Assembly (NCBI GenBank): GCA_018302605.1
Contig: JAGVZN010000026.1
Location: forward strand, 1 to 37,506
DNA: 37,506 nt
Reading direction: 5' to 3'
Origin: Candidatus Woesearchaeota archaeon
GTDB taxonomy: Archaea; Nanobdellota; Nanobdellia; Woesearchaeales; GW2011-AR9
A program made the translations under genes and the position numbers. The notes beneath the pieces are model-generated. The model did not search any database and had not been told where the DNA came from. It saw nothing but the letters and a program-made list of their open reading frames with translations. Positions 36,283 to 37,506 of this stretch are shown here, piece by piece; position 1 is the first letter of the stretch; the number at the start of each line of letters is the position of its first letter.

Positions 36283-36525
36283 ATGAATACACAAGTAAAT
36301 GTTCGTCTCTCAGATGGTCTTCTAGAACAATCAGAAGAATATGCCAAGAAACATGGTTTTGGAACTGTACAAGAGTTAATCAAAGAGGTATTGAGAGAAA
36401 AAGTAGTTGAAAAAACACTAATTACAAAAAAAGAATTACTTCTAGTTAAGAAATTAGCAGAGTTGACCCAAGAGGGAAATTTATTTGGCACTGAGGATGA
36501 ACTTTTTAAGAAAATAAGAAAGTGA
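36283..36525 (+). CDS. Ribbon-helix-helix antitoxin-like protein
   Basis: MNTQVNVRLSDGLLEQSEEYAKKHGFGTVQELIKEVLREKVVEK; immediately upstream of a RelE-like gene. Confidence 0.7.
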   Translation: MNTQVNVRLSDGLLEQSEEYAKKHGFGTVQELIKEVLREKVVEKTLITKKELLLVKKLAELTQEGNLFGTEDELFKKIRK

Positions 36526-36532
36526 AATAGAG

Positions 36533-36829
36533 ATGGAATACATCTTAAACCCTTCCTATTTCTTCTTGGAACAAGTTGAAGAGTTAAGTGATAAAGCAAA
36601 AAGAATCTTAGATAATAAATTAATGATCTTGAAAGAAAACCCGTTTCATTTTAAGCGGATAGAGGGATACAATTTGTTTATATTTAGGATTCGCTTTGAG
36701 GATAGGCAAAGAGAGAAAAGATTAATTTACCTCGTTGACAAACCAAAGGTATTTCTTCTCTGTATCCTTGATCGAGATAAAGAGTATAAAGATTTAAAGA
36801 AATATCTTAGAAAACTAGGTTATAAATGA
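36533..36829 (+). CDS. RelE/ParE-family toxin-like protein
   Basis: NKLMILKENPFHFKRIEGYNLFIFRIRFEDRQREKRLIYLVDKPKVFLLCILDRDKEYKDLKKYL. Confidence 0.75.
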   Translation: MEYILNPSYFFLEQVEELSDKAKRILDNKLMILKENPFHFKRIEGYNLFIFRIRFEDRQREKRLIYLVDKPKVFLLCILDRDKEYKDLKKYLRKLGYK

Positions 36830-36838
36830 TGCAGTACA

Positions 36839-37506
36839 ATGATCAAACAATCATTCATCTTCCTGAAGAAGATCGGAAGAAAAGGAGAAGAAAATATCTG
36901 GCAACAGGGAATCAAAGATTGGTCTGATTTTCTGCAACGGGAGAGAATTAACAGAATTTCTCCCCGAAGAAAAAAATATTATGACCGCAAGATTCGCGAA
37001 GCACAGCAGGCATTAGTAGAAAACGATAGTGCCTATTTCATCGGGAAGCTGCCCCCGGTGCAAATGTGGCGGCTCTATCTTTATTTTGATGAAGAGTGTT
37101 GTTTTCTGGACATTGAAACAGACTCTTCGGGGAAAATAACAGTAGTCGGACTTTCTGATTATTATAACACAAAAACATTTGTCAAAGGCTTCAATCTAGA
37201 GAGAAGATCGATCCAGAAAGAATTGGAGAGATTCAAATTGGTAGTTACATTTAACGGCGGATCATTTGACCTGCCTAAATTGAAGAAAGAGCTGATGATC
37301 GAACTTGCTGTCCCCCATCTTGATCTCAAGCCTTTATGTGTCAATCTCGGTTTGAAAGGCGGCTTGAAAGAGGTGGAAAAAATGTTAAATCTGAAACGGC
37401 CGGCCCATCTTTATGGGAATCCCGTCGATTTATGGAAAGCGTTTCAGGCTTCCGGGGATAAAGAGTACTTGGAATTATTGATTGATTACAACAAAGAGGA
37501 TATTGA
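36839..37506 (+). CDS. RNase H-like exonuclease (YprB/RNase_H_2-like), truncated at window edge
   Basis: Open from ATG at 36839; CCFLDIETDSSGKITVVGLSDY, LVVTFNGGSFDLPKLKKE, HLDLKPLCVNLGLKGGLKEVEKML, YNKEDI. Confidence 0.85.
   Translation, partial: MIKQSFIFLKKIGRKGEENIWQQGIKDWSDFLQRERINRISPRRKKYYDRKIREAQQALVENDSAYFIGKLPPVQMWRLYLYFDEECCFLDIETDSSGKITVVGLSDYYNTKTFVKGFNLERRSIQKELERFKLVVTFNGGSFDLPKLKKELMIELAVPHLDLKPLCVNLGLKGGLKEVEKMLNLKRPAHLYGNPVDLWKAFQASGDKEYLELLIDYNKEDI

Noticed and set aside
1-37506. CRISPR array or cas operon
   Set aside because: No regularly spaced direct repeats; the Cas4-like nuclease at 4827-5648 has no cas neighbours.

Overview
The window looks archaeal and DPANN-like (Woesearchaeota/Pacearchaeota-like; lineage is my inference). 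It carries aIF1A, aIF5B, archaeal DnaG, HerA-like ATPase, RIO kinase, a Dim2/Pno1-like KH protein, topoisomerase VI B and A, LemA-HtpX, an M29-like aminopeptidase, QueE, a cyclophilin, an NFACT N-terminal protein, two toxin-antitoxin pairs and many small membrane or unknown proteins. Four signals are not explained by ordinary annotation. (1) Two intron-disrupted tRNA genes: tRNA-Arg(TCT) with three introns (D-loop, 37/38, T-loop 59/60) and tRNA-Cys(GCA) with two (37/38 and 59/60). (2) Two families of short, transposase-less hairpin elements. Family B has two copies of exactly 176 bp with 8-bp target duplications. Family A has three copies, one with a perfect 9-bp target duplication. (3) Poly-G tracts (G10 and G12) at an identical position upstream of a shared TATA box in front of two lipoprotein genes. 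These genes share an almost identical leader but have unrelated mature domains. A third G10 tract lies inside a coding region. Together these suggest simple-sequence phase variation. (4) lspA (signal peptidase II) co-occurs with at least three lipobox proteins. Family assignments come from reading the sequence only; no database search was run.
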